Below are positions 20,179-33,533 of a stretch of DNA of 42,864 nt, piece by piece (within the stretch, counting starts at the first letter, position 1; the number at the start of each line of letters is the position of its first letter). This DNA comes from Brachionus plicatilis. Taxonomy: Eukaryota; Rotifera; Eurotatoria; Ploima; Brachionidae. The stretch is from positions 1,594,675 to 1,637,538 of the forward strand of contig QEOQ01000253.1 in NCBI GenBank assembly GCA_010279815.1, read 5' to 3'. The position numbers and the translations under genes are program-made. Below the pieces are notes generated by a model. It saw only the letters and a program-made list of their open reading frames with translations. It was not told the DNA's origin and searched no databases.

Positions 20179-21418
20179 GTGACTTTTAAACAACTCTGTT
20201 ATTTACCCACAAAATCTGTGAAAAAAAACGTTACCTTATTTTTATACCTCTGATTTTTACAGGCCCGATTTTCACATAATTAATCAATAAACAATATTCA
20301 CTATTTTAAAATATCATTATTATAAAATTTAAAGCTAAAATTTGCACTTTTTTACCTAAAATAATTTTTCTAATATTAAAATAAGACAAAAAATTAAGAA
20401 TCATTAAGATTTAAATTGATTATTGATTTGAATTACTAATAAAAGAATATAAAGATTTTATTTTGGGCAAAGTATTTTGCAAAATGTTGCAGTATTTTTT
20501 TATGCTTCTTTTTTATTAACTTTAATTTTAATTCATCAAAAAGGAAGAATTTTTGTTCAATTTGTAATTGAATTTCACATTACTCTAATATTTAAAATTT
20601 TATATTGCTCAAATTTAGCATCCTACAAAATTATCTATGCGTAAAGCTCTCCTTTAATATTTTTCATTTATTGAGCTAGATTAATAGTATCATTTAAAAA
20701 AAAAACAATAATCTGATTATTAAAACATTAGAAATGAGGATAAAGTTCAAAAATTCTTTCTTAAAATAACATATCTCACTTTTATTAATACTTTTAGTAA
20801 TGCGAATTTTGGATAATTTTTTTTAAGAATTAAGACGTTTAAAAAACTCGTTTAATATCGAATTCAATGGAAAAATTAGCTAATTAAATATAACAATAGT
20901 CATATCCTTGTATTATGTTTTATTCTGGATGCAGAAAATCTTTGCAGAGATTTGCAGATAAAAAAATTCAGTGTAACATTCGATGCTTACTTTTCTGCAA
21001 TAAAATTTAAACATCAAAAATTTCTTTTAACACTCAAATTACCAAAATTTTCTTACCCGTAAATTACCGACATGTCATTGGTGACACGACATTGTAAAAA
21101 GCATTAGAAATGATATTTTTTAGTGACGAAACTAGTGATATAGTGTAAAATGTTAAGAAAATGAATTATTATTATTCTTTATAAAAAAAATTTTGAAATT
21201 TAAATCACATGATTTTATTTATACAACTAATTAAATACAAAATGTAATTTTTTTCAAAGTTTTTTTTCCAACATTTTTACACTATTTACCTAAATCTCGC
21301 ATTTTCTGTTTTTCTAAACAATTTTTATAAAAAACAAAAGCTGAAATTTATCATTGATTGTTAAAAAATAATTTTTTAATAACTTCTAATTAGTTTAAAA
21401 TAAATCATTTATTTAAAA
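20179..21418. other. Intergenic, no gene seen
   Basis: About 1.2 kb of AT-rich DNA between the transposon and the 3' end of the GILT gene. No exon, RNA gene or repeat could be supported. A polyadenylation signal for the GILT gene probably lies at 21400-21410 (AATAAA on the minus strand). Confidence 0.5.
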
Positions 21419-22298
21419 TTAAATTTTTAAACATTTTCTCGATTGTTTTTGATTACATGCTTCAGGTTTTTTAGTTCCCTAAAATTAAAAATTACTATGA
21501 GAAAAAGAATCAATTTTAAATCACCTTATATGTTTTGCAAATTAAATCCACCAAATTATTTTCGGCTTGTTTTTGAATTTCGTCTGTATGTTCACCATTT
21601 AGCGTTATCCATGGCACGTATTTGTGAGGTGGGTTTAAAATTTCTGTTTTGGCAGCCATTTCATGCTGTAGACCATTTCCAAGTCTAGAAAACATGCATT
21701 TTTCCATTTCGTCAATAGACACGTTATATTTGAGACCGCATTTTGTAGCAGAAGTTTGAATGTCATCAACATTGTTTCCTTCCATGCAGAGAATGAATGG
21801 CAAGTGATCATCTGTCTTTGGTTTACTATAGATTACACAAGTATGAAGCAAATTTCCCCAACATTCATCTGAACCGTGTTGGCATTCAAATTGCCACAGT
21901 TTTGTTTCGTTTCTCCATGTTTCCTTTTCAAATTTTAATTTTAATTAAAAATTTTTATTGTTTAAGTGAAAAACTACCTTTGCGTTGCCATAAGGAACCA
22001 ACGTTAAATTCATTATGTCTTTTACTGTAAGGAAAGCGTTTAAAATTTGAGAGGACATGAAATTTTTACAGTCTGGACACAATGTCTCATAATAAAGAGT
22101 AAAATTAACCAACCCAGTATATTCTATTTGGTCACTTTGTCTTCTTTTTACTGACCAAACGTTTTCCCAGCATTGTTTGACAATATTGCATGATTTGGCA
22201 TTTTCAATATTCAAGCACCATTCAGCTGGATCACTCGGACAAGAAGCAGATAAATTGCTTACAAATACGATGATAAGGGCAAAAGTTAGAAATTTCAT
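21419..22298 (-). CDS. Gamma-interferon-inducible lysosomal thiol reductase (GILT)
   Basis: Three exons, 22298-21978, 21923-21525 and 21478-21419, with introns of 54 and 46 nt in phase 0, give 259 aa. A signal peptide (MKFLTFALIIVFVSNLSA) leads to a saposin-like Cys-rich N-terminus. The thioredoxin-like active site C74-P-D-C77 follows YYETL. The family signature CQHGSDEC-x-N starts at C121, directly after the first intron. Exon 3 adds the conserved C-terminal C (YKG-x-KKPEAC). The enzyme reduces disulfides of proteins in lysosomes at low pH; invertebrate forms act in innate immunity and protein degradation. Frame, active site and signature are all intact. The short third exon is needed, since reading through the donor would stop within three codons. 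Confidence 0.97.
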
Positions 22299-23141
22299 TT
22301 TTGATTAAAATTTTTAATTCTTCTTGAAGCTGCATTTTAAATATCTTTTAATTCAACTATTATCCTAGCATCATGTGCTTTAAATCGGTTTTAATTTTTT
22401 ATCATTTCAAAATATCATGTGATGCTTAAATGACTATGTAACATATGCTTTTGCTAAGATACTTTAATGTCTTAGTAATTTTATTTGTCTATTATCAATT
22501 AAAGATGAAATAAATGAAATCCAAGATTTAAAAAGCCTGATTTATACCTCAAGTATTTTTAAAAAAAATTTTAGCTTTATTTATTATTAATATTATTTCA
22601 AAGTTGATAGAAAATCTAAAGATTTAGTCTAAAGTTTTCTAAATTTTTATTCATTTAAGCAACATAATTTTTAGAAGGCTATTTTGTTTTTTTTAAAGAG
22701 AAAAAAAATTACTTAAATATAAGTAAAGATCTAAATAAGTATTTTGATTAGTTTAAAGAATTTTTTTAATCTTTTAGAATAAAACAAAAAATAATTTATT
22801 TTTTGTTACCTTGAATTTTTTAAAATGAATTTATTGACATAATCGAAAATTTATTTGAAGAGGGTTTATTTGCTTTTTTTTTTTTAAATTTGAAATTGTG
22901 ATTAATTTTTGAGCATTTGAATAATTAAATTAAAAAAATTATATTATATTGTGGAAGTCATATTGCGAACTTTTTAAATTAAAAATTTAAATTAAAAAAA
23001 TTTATTAGAAAATTAATAAAAAAAATAACAAGAAAAAAATCGAAATTTCGGGTTGAATTATGTTAGATTAATATAATCAATTAACCAAATTTATTCATTA
23101 TTTTTATCTAAAAGGTAGAAATCTAAACGCTTTTCAGAAGT
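22299..23141. other. Intergenic, no gene seen
   Basis: About 840 bp of AT-rich sequence upstream of the GILT gene and downstream of the SPT paralog A. It should contain the GILT promoter and the 3' UTR of the SPT gene. No further feature was recognised. Confidence 0.5.
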
Positions 23142-25231
23142 TTAAAAGCACTTAGAATCCATTTCCTTTTGCTTCAAAAATCTTATGTGTGGATTTTTTT
23201 TTGAAAATTTTAGCCCCATCTGATCACCGCATTCACAGACCGCTTGCAGAACCTTATCAAGCATTTCTCTACTATAGGCAGCAGATAAACAAAATCTAAC
23301 TCTACTGCCAACCAAAGGAGTCGCAGGGTAACCGACGGTAACAACAGCAATCCCTTTTTCAAGCATTAGGCGATTAAACCCACTTAAAAAAATAAATAAT
23401 AAAAAATTTTTTAAATTCATATGATCAAGGATTTTTTCGTAAATCAATCAAAAATTGATAGGGATAAAAAGCTTAACTGAAAATACATTTCCGAAATTTA
23501 AAATCTCAATTTTTTAGCAATACAGGCAAATTTCTATAATTGCAAATCTTAAACGTTAAAATTTAATTTTTTGATAAATTCCATATTTACTTTTCAAAAT
23601 GTTAGTTCAAAAAAAATATGGAAAAATCAAATTTTGATTCAATTTTACATTCGTTTTACCTTACATAATTTTTCATATAAAAAGTAGAACTTTTTGGAAA
23701 AATTACAAAAAGACCTTTGATCAAATTAATATTAAATATTAACATTACATACACAACTTTGGAAGGGAGGTAACCCAATGTTGGAACAATTGGTGAAGTT
23801 GAGTTACCGTAAACAATAAAACCCATTTTTTTCAGCTTGTCTCTGAAATATCGTGTATTTTCTGCCAACTGTTTAATTCTTCTTTGTCCTTCTTTAGTTC
23901 CATCCAAACCCATTATAATCTCGAGTGTTTTCTTGGTCTGCATGCACACAGGAGCGCTCATACTTGATGCATAGCAATGCGAATGAGATGAATTTTTCAA
24001 AAGATTTATCAAATTTTGTGAACCTGCCACATAGCCTCCTGCGGCACCAAAACTCTTCGAAAATGTTCCCATCAAAACATCCACATCTCTTGGATCACAT
24101 CCATAATGCTCAACCACGCCACGGCCAGTTTGACCCATTGCGCCAATACTGTGCGCTTCATCCAAATACAAATAGGCCTTGTACTTTTTCTTCAAAGCGA
24201 TAATTTCTGGTAATGGTGCAATTGTTCCTTCCATACTTTGATTTTAATGTATTATAAAAAATTTTTAAATTTTATTTATTTTACCTGTAAACTCCTTCGA
24301 CAATAATCAATATTTTTTTCCATGGGCGACGAGTCAACGGATGTCCCTCAATAATTGCTTTTTTGAGCTTTGATTCCAAATCTTGAACATTGTTATGTTT
24401 AAAAACTCGAATAGTTGCACCTGAAAGTCTTGCACCCAATATCAAACTAACATGGTTCAGTTCGTCACTCAAAATCAAACAATTTTTTCCCACAAGAGTA
24501 GGTATATTTGTCACATTGGTCGAATATCCCATGCCAAAAGTCAAAACTGCTTCGACCCCAATAAATCTAGCCAACAATTCTTCCAGTTCTAAATGGCATC
24601 TCAAAGTTCCCAATTCTTGTCTTGAGCTACAGCTTGAAACTCCAAAATCCTCAATGCTTTTTATGGCACATCTTGAACTCGGACCATTGTTTTCGGCAAA
24701 GCCCAAATAATTATAAGATCCCATATTCAATACTTTTATTTTTTCACCAGTGTAATAATAGGTCCAATTGTAGTCATCACTCTTTCTCTCAACTAATTCA
24801 ATCTCAGCTCCCGGCACACTGCATATTGGTCGATTAAATACGTCCCTTACTCTAAGATAGTAATTTCTGGTAAAAAAGCCATCAAAGTTTTGATACAATG
24901 GAACAAAATCTGATGGATTGGTATCCAAAGCGCCTTTTCTTCTATCAAATTTGAGCCTACGAAGTAGCTCTCTTAGATGAGCAAAAATGTGAAGTATAGT
25001 GTAGCTAAGATAGGTAAGAAATGCTTGCAAAAATGGAGTTTCTTCCAAGTCGGGTTTCTCATATTTTAAGCTTCGTTTTACGGGCATAAACGTTCCATGA
25101 GACCTACATCGATTATGAGATCGCTGTTTTTGGGAACTTTGGGCAATTGGCGCATTCAAACTAAAGTCATTTAAAGACTGGGCCAAATTTTCATTACTTC
25201 TTTGAACTCGAGAGCTTGTTTGTATTGTCAT
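23142..25231 (-). CDS. Serine palmitoyltransferase, LCB2-type catalytic subunit (paralog A)
   Basis: Three exons, 25231-24285, 24235-23753 and 23382-23142, with introns of 49 and 370 nt, give 556 aa, normal for SPTLC2/LCB2. It condenses serine with palmitoyl-CoA in the ER membrane, the first step of sphingolipid synthesis, together with an LCB1 partner. A hydrophobic segment lies near residues 70-85. The PLP-binding Lys376 sits in [26 protein letters not shown] supplies the Asp and His that contact PLP, and [10 protein letters not shown] is also conserved. The donor of intron 2 is GTATGT after KV; splicing yields KVVGFNRL, which aligns with paralog B. The C-terminus reads straight through the site where paralog B has its last intron. 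Nucleotide identity with paralog B is patchy. The gene appears intact. Confidence 0.96.
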
Positions 25232-28200
25232 TTTGAGAAACTATTTTTATTTTCTATGAAAAATAGCAAAACTCAAAATCGTTCGATTTTTTTCTACTAA
25301 AATAAATTAAAACTTAAAATTTTTTAATGAAAATGTGAAATTAAACAAATTTGTTTTGTCAAAAATAAACTCAAAATAATCACGTGATTTTTGTTTGAAA
25401 AATCTCTCAAGCCTTTAGGATTAAAATAATTTTTGTTTTTTGTCAAAATCTGATGCCAAACTAAAATTGACGTTAATTTAAAAATAAAAAATGAGTAATT
25501 CAAATTTAGCACTAACTTGAAAAGTACCTCAATTAATTTAGAAAATTGTGAATTTTTTTAAAATTTAAATTCTCTTATTCAGTGTGAGTTAAATGACAAA
25601 AATGCATAAGTTATTTTTTAATTTATCCTGAATTAATGAAATTATAAAATAGTGCGATTTCAAGAATTTTTTTGCGTAGTCAGGAATAGATTTTTAGATT
25701 TTAATTTTTTTATTTGTCTATGAATATGGAAAAAAAACAAATATTAAATAAAAAGATACAGAATAGTTACTAAACAGACTTGAGTTATTTACGGAACTTG
25801 ATTTGTTATTGGGATTAGAAAAACAAAATTTAAAAAAATTAAAATTATTTGAGTCATTTTGTTTTGTGTAAAAGCAACCAAATTTTAATGGTTCGACTTT
25901 TAAACGAAAAAATGGTCCGATTGTGAAAAGAGTAATAAATTTTAAAATTATGCTGGATAAACGATTGCACCCCTGAGCAAGACTAGAAAAATACTTAACT
26001 GTATTAAATTATCATAATAAAGGAAAGATGGGGTCTTAGCTATTTGAAAATGATAATATTAAATTTAACTATTTTTTCAATAATTTTATTTATCTTAGCT
26101 TTTTTATCGATTTTAAAAATTATCACGAATTCTTATTTATAAAGGTGATAGTTGCTGAGCAAAAAAAAATGATTTCATTTCTATTTTCAACATCTAGTGT
26201 AATTTAATCATGCTTTCCAAGTCGCATAATTTTATTTAACTCGGTATTAAATTTAAAAAAAATATCTGCTGAACTTTAAAACCTAGATTTATTATTTATT
26301 ATGAATTTTAAATCAAATAAAATCCAGTTTTTGAATCTAAAGGTAAACAACTTTTTATTTTGTAGATAATTTCTGAACACAAGGCTATTTTGACGAAAGC
26401 TTACCCAAAAAAAAAAACAAATCAAGCGGATTTATCATTAGAACAAGGTAAGAATTGATTTTGAAATAATAAAAGCGATTCTAGCAATAGAAACTAGCAT
26501 GAAGTTAAGAAATTTGAACATTTTTACATGTCTTTTGTTAGATCTATTTAAATTATTGAATAAGATATTTTTTTAAATAGAATAATTTATTTTAAAATTT
26601 TCAATTCCCAAATTATTTAGAAAAGATCAAAATACTGCATTGATTAATTTATACAAGTTTTTTAGTTAAAAGAATTAAAAAATTTGACCAAATAAAATAA
26701 TTAAAAAAATAATTGTTATTTAATTTTCTGAAAATGTAAAATGAACAATTTTACAACATTTTTCTTATGAAATGATTTATTAATTAAAAGAAAATTTTTA
26801 ATGATAAATATATCAAATCATTTTTGTCTCTTTACTATTTTGAAAATTAGCTAAAGAAAATAGAAAGTCATGTACTGCTTAAAGCAGAGGTAATTTATGA
26901 TTAAATTAGTACCCTTGGGCCGCTTTTCTGATCTCTCCGTTAGACGCTTTTTACTGTTCGCTATTTGCTGAAAGGATTTTGAACCTACGAGTCTTTGAAG
27001 TATGTTAATTAGAAACAATTATTGACAAAATGGAATATTAGAATAAAAATTATTTAAATAAAATAACATCTAATAAAATGCATGATTTTGTTTCAATTAA
27101 AATTTAAAATTAAAACTTATTTCTAGACAACGCTTGGATAATAATGCTCTAAGACTGTGCTTTGAAGTATTCTGTTAATTTTGTTGTTATGTGCCAATGT
27201 TTTAGAAATTGTGCCAGCATTTTTATTCTAGAGAAATAACGCAGTTGTGATTTTTTCTTTTGATTAAAATTAAAATAAATGCTTTCCTTTTGGAAATTGT
27301 GAATTAAGTAACTTAATTAATTAAGTAAATTTGTTTTAATTGGAACATTTTGGATAACTTGGCTGCAAAAGTTAAAAACAAAAAATTTCCACGGTAATTT
27401 TCGTAAGATTGAATTTTTAAATTTACAAAAATCAATAGAGTATTGATGATTGTTTTATTTCAAAAAGAATTTTAATAGAATTTTATTTAGTTAATTTTGA
27501 ACGTAATATCTCATTTAAACAAAAAATGCTTGTTTGTGATATTTTAGTAATCAAAATAAAACCAAAATTTCATAATCGTTAGATGAAATTAAAATTAAAT
27601 TAATTAGAATTTTAAAAAATATTCACTAATGCTACCGAAATTATGAATAATCATATACAAGAAAAACAGGATAAATAAGATTAAAAAATATTTAAAAAAT
27701 ATTTTAGGCAATTGTTTTTAAAAAGAAAAATGTATAGATTAAAAAAAATTAGCATAAAAGTATCATTGGCAATTTTGATTTTGTCAAAGCAAAAAATAAA
27801 CTTAAGTTCGGTCCTAAAAATAAAAAACTATTACATCAGCTCTTATTCTAACAATAATATACACTTTTTTAATAACCTTTTTATGAAACTCCAAAATTTA
27901 GATTTTTTCAAAAATTCTACAGTAAGTCTTATGTATAAAATTTTCTTCAAAAAATAATTGTTTCCTATTTTATTCGAGCGAAAGTCAAAGGTAGTTTTAG
28001 CAAAAATTAAAAAAAGCTTATTTTCTAAGAAATTTACTTATTGATTAATTTTATTTTCATCCATTAATAAGAAATTAATAAGTTCTCGTCTTTGCTGGTC
28101 TTTTTTTGTTTTAATATAATAAAAAAATTATTTTATTTTCAAAATGTTTCAGAAGAAAACTAAAAAGAAAATTTTTTAAACGAAACTAAAAACGAAAAGA

Positions 28201-30157
28201 AAATTATAAATCGATGTTAAGTTTAGCAAACATTAATGAAATAAAAATATTTAATTTCTAAAAACTTTTGGAAATACCTAAGGAATAACTAGGCAACAAA
28301 ATTCTTTTTAATCAAACTTAAAAAATTTGTTTTCTTTGCGATTTAAATTTTTTTTACTTAATAGAAGAAAGGTTTAGTCTATATTACTCAGATGCCTTAA
28401 AATATTCTTTTTTAGTTATCTAATTAGACTCGATTCTCTTTTATTTTACTTATGAAACCTGAAATTTAAAAATAATTATAATATCAAATTAATGATTTTT
28501 ATTGAAATCAAAAATTTATACACTGAAAAATTTGTTGGAGGCGTTTTTTGGTGAAATTTTGACCATCGGACAACATGGTTCAAAAAATAATTTATTTTAA
28601 TTTTTTAAAAAAACATCAAATACTTTAAAGATGTTTTAAAAACCTTTTTTAAACTGTGTTTTTATTAAAATCTAAAAATACCTTTAACCCTTTTTTAAGT
28701 AATATATGAAAAAATATAAATTAGATCAAGAATTAAATAATTTTAGAATCTAAAAGTCTTATAATTATTTTGAATATAATTTTACAATTTTTTTGAACAT
28801 ATGTTTAAATTTTAGTTTAACTTAATTAACCCCTACAAAAAAATAAAAAAATACCTAGTACCACAAAATTGAAAATTTTTAAGTATCTATTTAGTTTTAT
28901 AGTTATTAAATAATTAAAAATTTTGATCGATCTAAATTTTTAATTATTCAAAATGTCTAAATACTTTAAAAGTCAAAACGAGATAGGTAAATTGCTTATA
29001 ATCTTTTTCAAATTTTTCTATAATTCAAATTACAAAAGACCCTTTGTATTATCAAGATTTTTTAAAATAATTATTTCGCCAATTAAGTCTTGAAAATACT
29101 TTATTTAAATACTATGTTTAATAAACAAATTTAAAGATTTTAAAAGTGCATTTTCTAAGAATCAAGAACAATACCATTTACATAATTTTTAATGTGTATT
29201 AGTCTAAAAATCCATGACTTGATTATGCTACTTATTTTCATAAAAAATGTGATCTACTATCTTGAAATCAGTATTAAATTTTTTTAAATTAAAACTTGAA
29301 GTTTTAATATCATAATGTTCCTCCTGATTTTAATTAAAAGAAATTAAAAGAAAGTCTTTGTGTATCAAAATAAAACCCAACAATTTAAGATTTTTTTCGA
29401 AGTGATTTTAATTTGCTCATAATATTAATTTTAGCTTTAAGTAAAATTAGTAATTTTAGATTGACGTTGTTATGGAACGTATATTTCTATACATTTTACC
29501 TTTAAAACGAAATTTTGAAAAATTGATTATAAATATGAATTGAAAAATAATAAAATTTTTTAGAATGATCACATAAAAAATTTCTATTTATCTTTTTTTT
29601 TTAAAGATTTATAACATAATATAAAAATGCTTTCCCAAAAAATTTTTACTAATAAATTCAGAATTACTTTTTTGATAATTTTTGTCAAAATAATACTCAT
29701 GAATTTATTTTTTGCTTGCAAAACTTTTTTTTGTAAATGCTGAACCGTTTTTTTCTTTTTTAATAAAGTCATAAGGTTTAAAAAAAATGAAAATAAAAAT
29801 AGTTCAATTAAATAAAGATTTTTTATTCATAATTCAATTCTTGCTTTTTTTCAAATTTGTCTATAATTAAAATATCATTTTTTTCTTATTAGTTACAGTT
29901 AATTACAGTTAAAATTTAAAATACAGAATTATAAACACTCGAAAATATCGATTTATAATAATTTTTAATAAAATAAATAATTTTAAAATGAATGTTGGAA
30001 AATAGGCTTCATATTTACACAAATATGAATGTAGTGCAGGTTTATAACACTGTTGGTAAAAGATAAGGATTAGAAGTGATTTAATTTGGTTGAAATATTG
30101 TTCTGAACATGATAAAAAAATAATGATTTAATTTCTTAACAGTTTTTTTTAGATAAA
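25232..30157. other. Long intergenic region between the head-to-head SPT paralogs
   Basis: Nearly 4.9 kb with no supported gene. It contains the upstream regions of both paralogs. One less AT-rich patch (about 26910-26990) was examined for a tRNA and does not fold as one. Frames at 27712-27957 and 29584-29772 are low-complexity Lys/Asn/Ile runs without protein character. No terminal repeats of a transposon were seen. Confidence 0.5.
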
Positions 30158-32467
30158 ATGACTTATGATAAGTTGCTAGCTAGCAATGAAGATCAGGGTA
30201 AAGAAAGTATAAGACTTCCTAACGGCCTGGCAAATTCAGAAAAACAGACCACTATTTTACACAAAAGAAACCATTCCCGTAATTTGTCAACTAGTAGTTT
30301 AAAATTTAAAAACGTAATTTTTATCGATTTAAATGAAGAAATAAAATTTAAAGAATTAATTTTTTAGACACTGAAAAAAAAAAGCATTCAACACGAACTA
30401 TATGAATCACCGTCCAGATTACAAGTATTTTATACTCACCTTTGTTACACTATATTGGAAGTATTTGGCCACATTCGAGAATTTATGAGAAAGTGGGGTT
30501 TGGAGCAAAGAAAAGGCGCCGTGGATAATAACACAGAAGATTTTGCTCCATTATTTAATAGCTATGAAAGTTTTCACACACGAAATGTCTATGTAAGAAA
30601 TAGAGACTGCTTCAATCGTCCAGTATGTAGTGTACCCGGAGCTGAGATTGAATTAGTTGAGAGAAAGAGTGATGACTACAATTGGACTTTTTATTACACT
30701 GGTGAAAAAATAAAAGTATTGAATATGGGATCTTATAATTATTTGGGCTTTGCCGAAAACAATGGTCCGAGTTCAAGATGTGCCATAAAAAGCATTGAGG
30801 ATTTTGGAGTTTCAAGCTGTAGTTCAAGACAAGAATTGGGAACTTTGAGATGCCATTTAGAACTGGAAGAATTGTTGGCTAGATTTATTGGGGTTGAGGC
30901 CGCTTTGGTAACTGGAATGGGTTTTGCAACTAATGCCTTAAGTATTCCTGCGGTTATTGAAAAAGATTGTTTGATTTTGAGTGACGAACTGAACCATGTT
31001 AGTTTGATTTTGGGTGCAAGACTATCAGGTGCAACTATTCGAGTTTTTAAACATAACAATGTTCAAGATTTGGAATCAAAGCTCAAAAAAGCAATTATTG
31101 AGGGACATCCGTTGACTCGTCGACCATGGAAAAAAATATTTATTATTGTCGAAGGAGTTTACAGGTAAAAATATGATAATGGACCCCTTATGGTAATGGA
31201 CTAAATAGATTTTCTAAAAATATTTCTAATAAATACAAATTATAAGATATCTTAATATTGCATTCAAAATATATTCAGTTAAGGAAATTTTATGGCTTGG
31301 GCTTAAAAGCTTTCTGGTCGTTTAATTATTAAAAAGAGAATATTTACTAACAAAAATTGTGACTGTGATTTTTAATTAATTATTTTGATCATTTTTATTT
31401 TACACTTGCAAAAAAATATGAAAATGAATCAATAAATAGAATTATCAAATAATTATTAACAAATATCAATTAAAAAATATTTTTTAAATAACCGATTTGG
31501 TAACAAGATATATTTTTTATAAATTCATCAAATTTCTCTTTTTTTCTCAAAAATTAAAAAAAAATTGCTTTAATTAATACTTTTTTTCATGGTCACTTTT
31601 ATTTTAAATTATCTAATTGTTAGGAAGATTAGAAAAAAATTAATTAAATTTTTTAAAATAAATTAAAATCAAAGTATGGAAGGAACAATTACACCATTAC
31701 CAGAAATTATTGCTTTGAAGAAAAAGTACAAGGCCTATTTGTATTTGGATGAAGCGCACAGTATTGGCGCAGTGGGTCCAACTGGCCGTGGCGTGGTTGA
31801 GCATTATGGATGTGATCCAAGAGATGTGGATGTTTTGATGGGCACATTTTCGAAGAGTTTTGGTGCCGCAGGAGGCTATGTGGCTGGTTCACAAAATTTG
31901 ATTAACCATTTGAAAAATTCATCTCATTCGCATTGCTATGCAACAAGTATGAGTGCTCCTGTGTGCATGCAGACCAAGAAAACACTCGAGATTATAATGG
32001 GTCTGGATGGAACTAAAGAAGGACAAAGAAGAATTAAACAGTTGGCAGAAAATACACGATACTTCAGGGACAAGCTGAAAAAAATGGGTTTTGTTGTATA
32101 CGGAAATTCTGGTTCACCAATTGTACCAGCCATGCTGTACATGCCACCAAAAGTTGCTTTTTTTAATAGATTAATGCTAGAACGAAAAATAGCTGTAGTG
32201 ACGGTCGGTTTTCCAGCAACTCCTCTAGCTGGAGGAAGAGTTAGATTTTGTTTATCAGCAGCTCATACTCGTGAAATGCTTGATAGGGTAAAATTATTCA
32301 TTTTTTTAAAATTTTTTTAAGCCTTTTTAATAAAGGCCTTGCAAGCTATCGATGAATGTGGCCATTTAAATGGGATCAAAATTTCTAAATTAAACCCGCC
32401 TAGAACTTTTCAGCAAGTACTTGAAATGGAAAATTTACAAAAAAACAATTCAAAATTCCATAAGTGA
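30158..32467 (+). CDS. Serine palmitoyltransferase, LCB2-type catalytic subunit (paralog B)
   Basis: Four exons, 30158-30313, 30368-31164, 31675-32287 and 32336-32467, with introns of 54, 510 and 48 nt, give 565 aa. The same motifs as paralog A are present: [23 protein letters not shown], and PLP Lys378 in [13 protein letters not shown]. Role: first step of sphingolipid synthesis in the ER. Its N-terminal exon is unrelated in sequence to paralog A, while the first hydrophobic segment ([16 protein letters not shown]) aligns. The intron that interrupts KV^VG in A is absent here; instead an intron splits LDR^ALQ near the C-terminus. The ATG lies 5 bp after a TTTTTTTTAG acceptor-like tract, so a 5' UTR intron or a spliced leader site is possible. 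Frame and catalytic residues are intact. Confidence 0.96.
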
Positions 32468-32507
32468 TTATTTGAATCAAGTTTTTATATCATCTTATTT
32501 TATACAT

Positions 32508-32513
32508 AATAAA
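32508..32513 (+). terminator. Polyadenylation signal of SPT paralog B
   Basis: AATAAA 41 bp after the stop codon in ACATAATAAATATT, the nearest canonical signal. Confidence 0.6.
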
Positions 32514-33533
32514 TATTTATATTTGAAAGAATCGTGTTAACCGATTCAAATTATCAACGATCATTTGTTCTCTTAAAAATTTTATTATTTCAATTGAAAA
32601 TAGTTAAAAATTCAATTTTCTCTTCACTTAATTACCACGAAATGTTAGTTAATAAATTTAGGAAAAGTTGTTCGACTTTTTAAATAAGCTTCTCTGACTT
32701 TTTAATTTTTTTAAAATAATCTTAATTTAATTTTTTTCACAGAAAAAAAAAACTATCGCATAGTTAATTTGTTTATTTAGGTTTTTTAATTTTTTTGCCT
32801 AATTTAAAAAATAACATAAACATCGTTTGCTTTTGGTAATTTTTTTTAATAGACCATATACTTATGCCTTGACTTCACTTGATAATAATCTTCAAAAATT
32901 TCAAAAATTGGAAAATAAATAGCCGATCAACAAAGATGGCAAATTGCAGGTCATTAAAAGATAAAACTTAGACAGAACGAGTCGGGTTAGTTTGAGTTGA
33001 TTAGAATGGGTTCTAATGGGCTTAAAACTTAAGTACCTCATTTGCTATTATTTTTTAAGCTTTTTTAAATTTTATCTTTTTAGCTTGATTCTTAAGATTT
33101 TTCTTCAATGTCATAGGTTATAATATCTAAAGAATCATTTTTAACACAAGATCAAGTTTAGTGATGGGATACCGGTTCCAGTAAACTGGTTCAAAAGAAA
33201 ACCCGTTATATCAGTTGAATAAAAAGTGGATTTTTGAAAGAAAAACTTTTTTTACTTTATATATTTTATTTTTCAATTAAAAGACTAAGAAAAATTCAAT
33301 TTTGATTTTTTACAACCAGATCTCTTTATAAAATCTTTTAAGTCATATTTAAAAAAAATATGACTTAAAATAAAAATAAATAAAAATATAATTGAGAGTC
33401 AAAAAAAGTCGAGTTTTTAGACATAAAATTTGATTGATAATTAGCCTTCACTTCAATGATAAATGAACTGAGCTGAAAATTTATAAAAAGATGTTAGACG
33501 AGAATTGACGTTGATGTTTACATTAAGAACGTT
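32514..33533. other. Intergenic, with a hAT-like terminus
   Basis: Mostly featureless AT-rich DNA. At 33159-33200 the sequence TAGTGATGGGATACCGGTTCC followed by further CCGTTA/ACTGGTT units looks like the outer end of a hAT transposon. A matching ACCGGTAAACCGG block lies at 34448-34460, which may mark the other side of the same relic. Confidence 0.35.

Noticed and set aside
24390..24837. Plus-strand frames opposite the SPT exon of paralog A (and their counterparts opposite paralog B at 30612-31059)
   Set aside because: They are antisense shadows of conserved coding sequence; the sense frames have full catalytic motifs.
26905..26995. Less AT-rich patch with a GGTTCAAAATCC-like string on the minus strand, possible tRNA
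   Set aside because: The would-be T-stem does not pair, no acceptor stem or anticodon arm can be drawn, and the downstream end lacks a matching 7-nt arm.
27712..27957. Plus-strand frame of 81 codons
   Set aside because: Composition is Lys/Ile/Asn/Phe as expected from random AT-rich DNA; no motif or splice partner.
29584..29772. Minus-strand Lys-rich frame
   Set aside because: Made of A/T homopolymers; no protein character.
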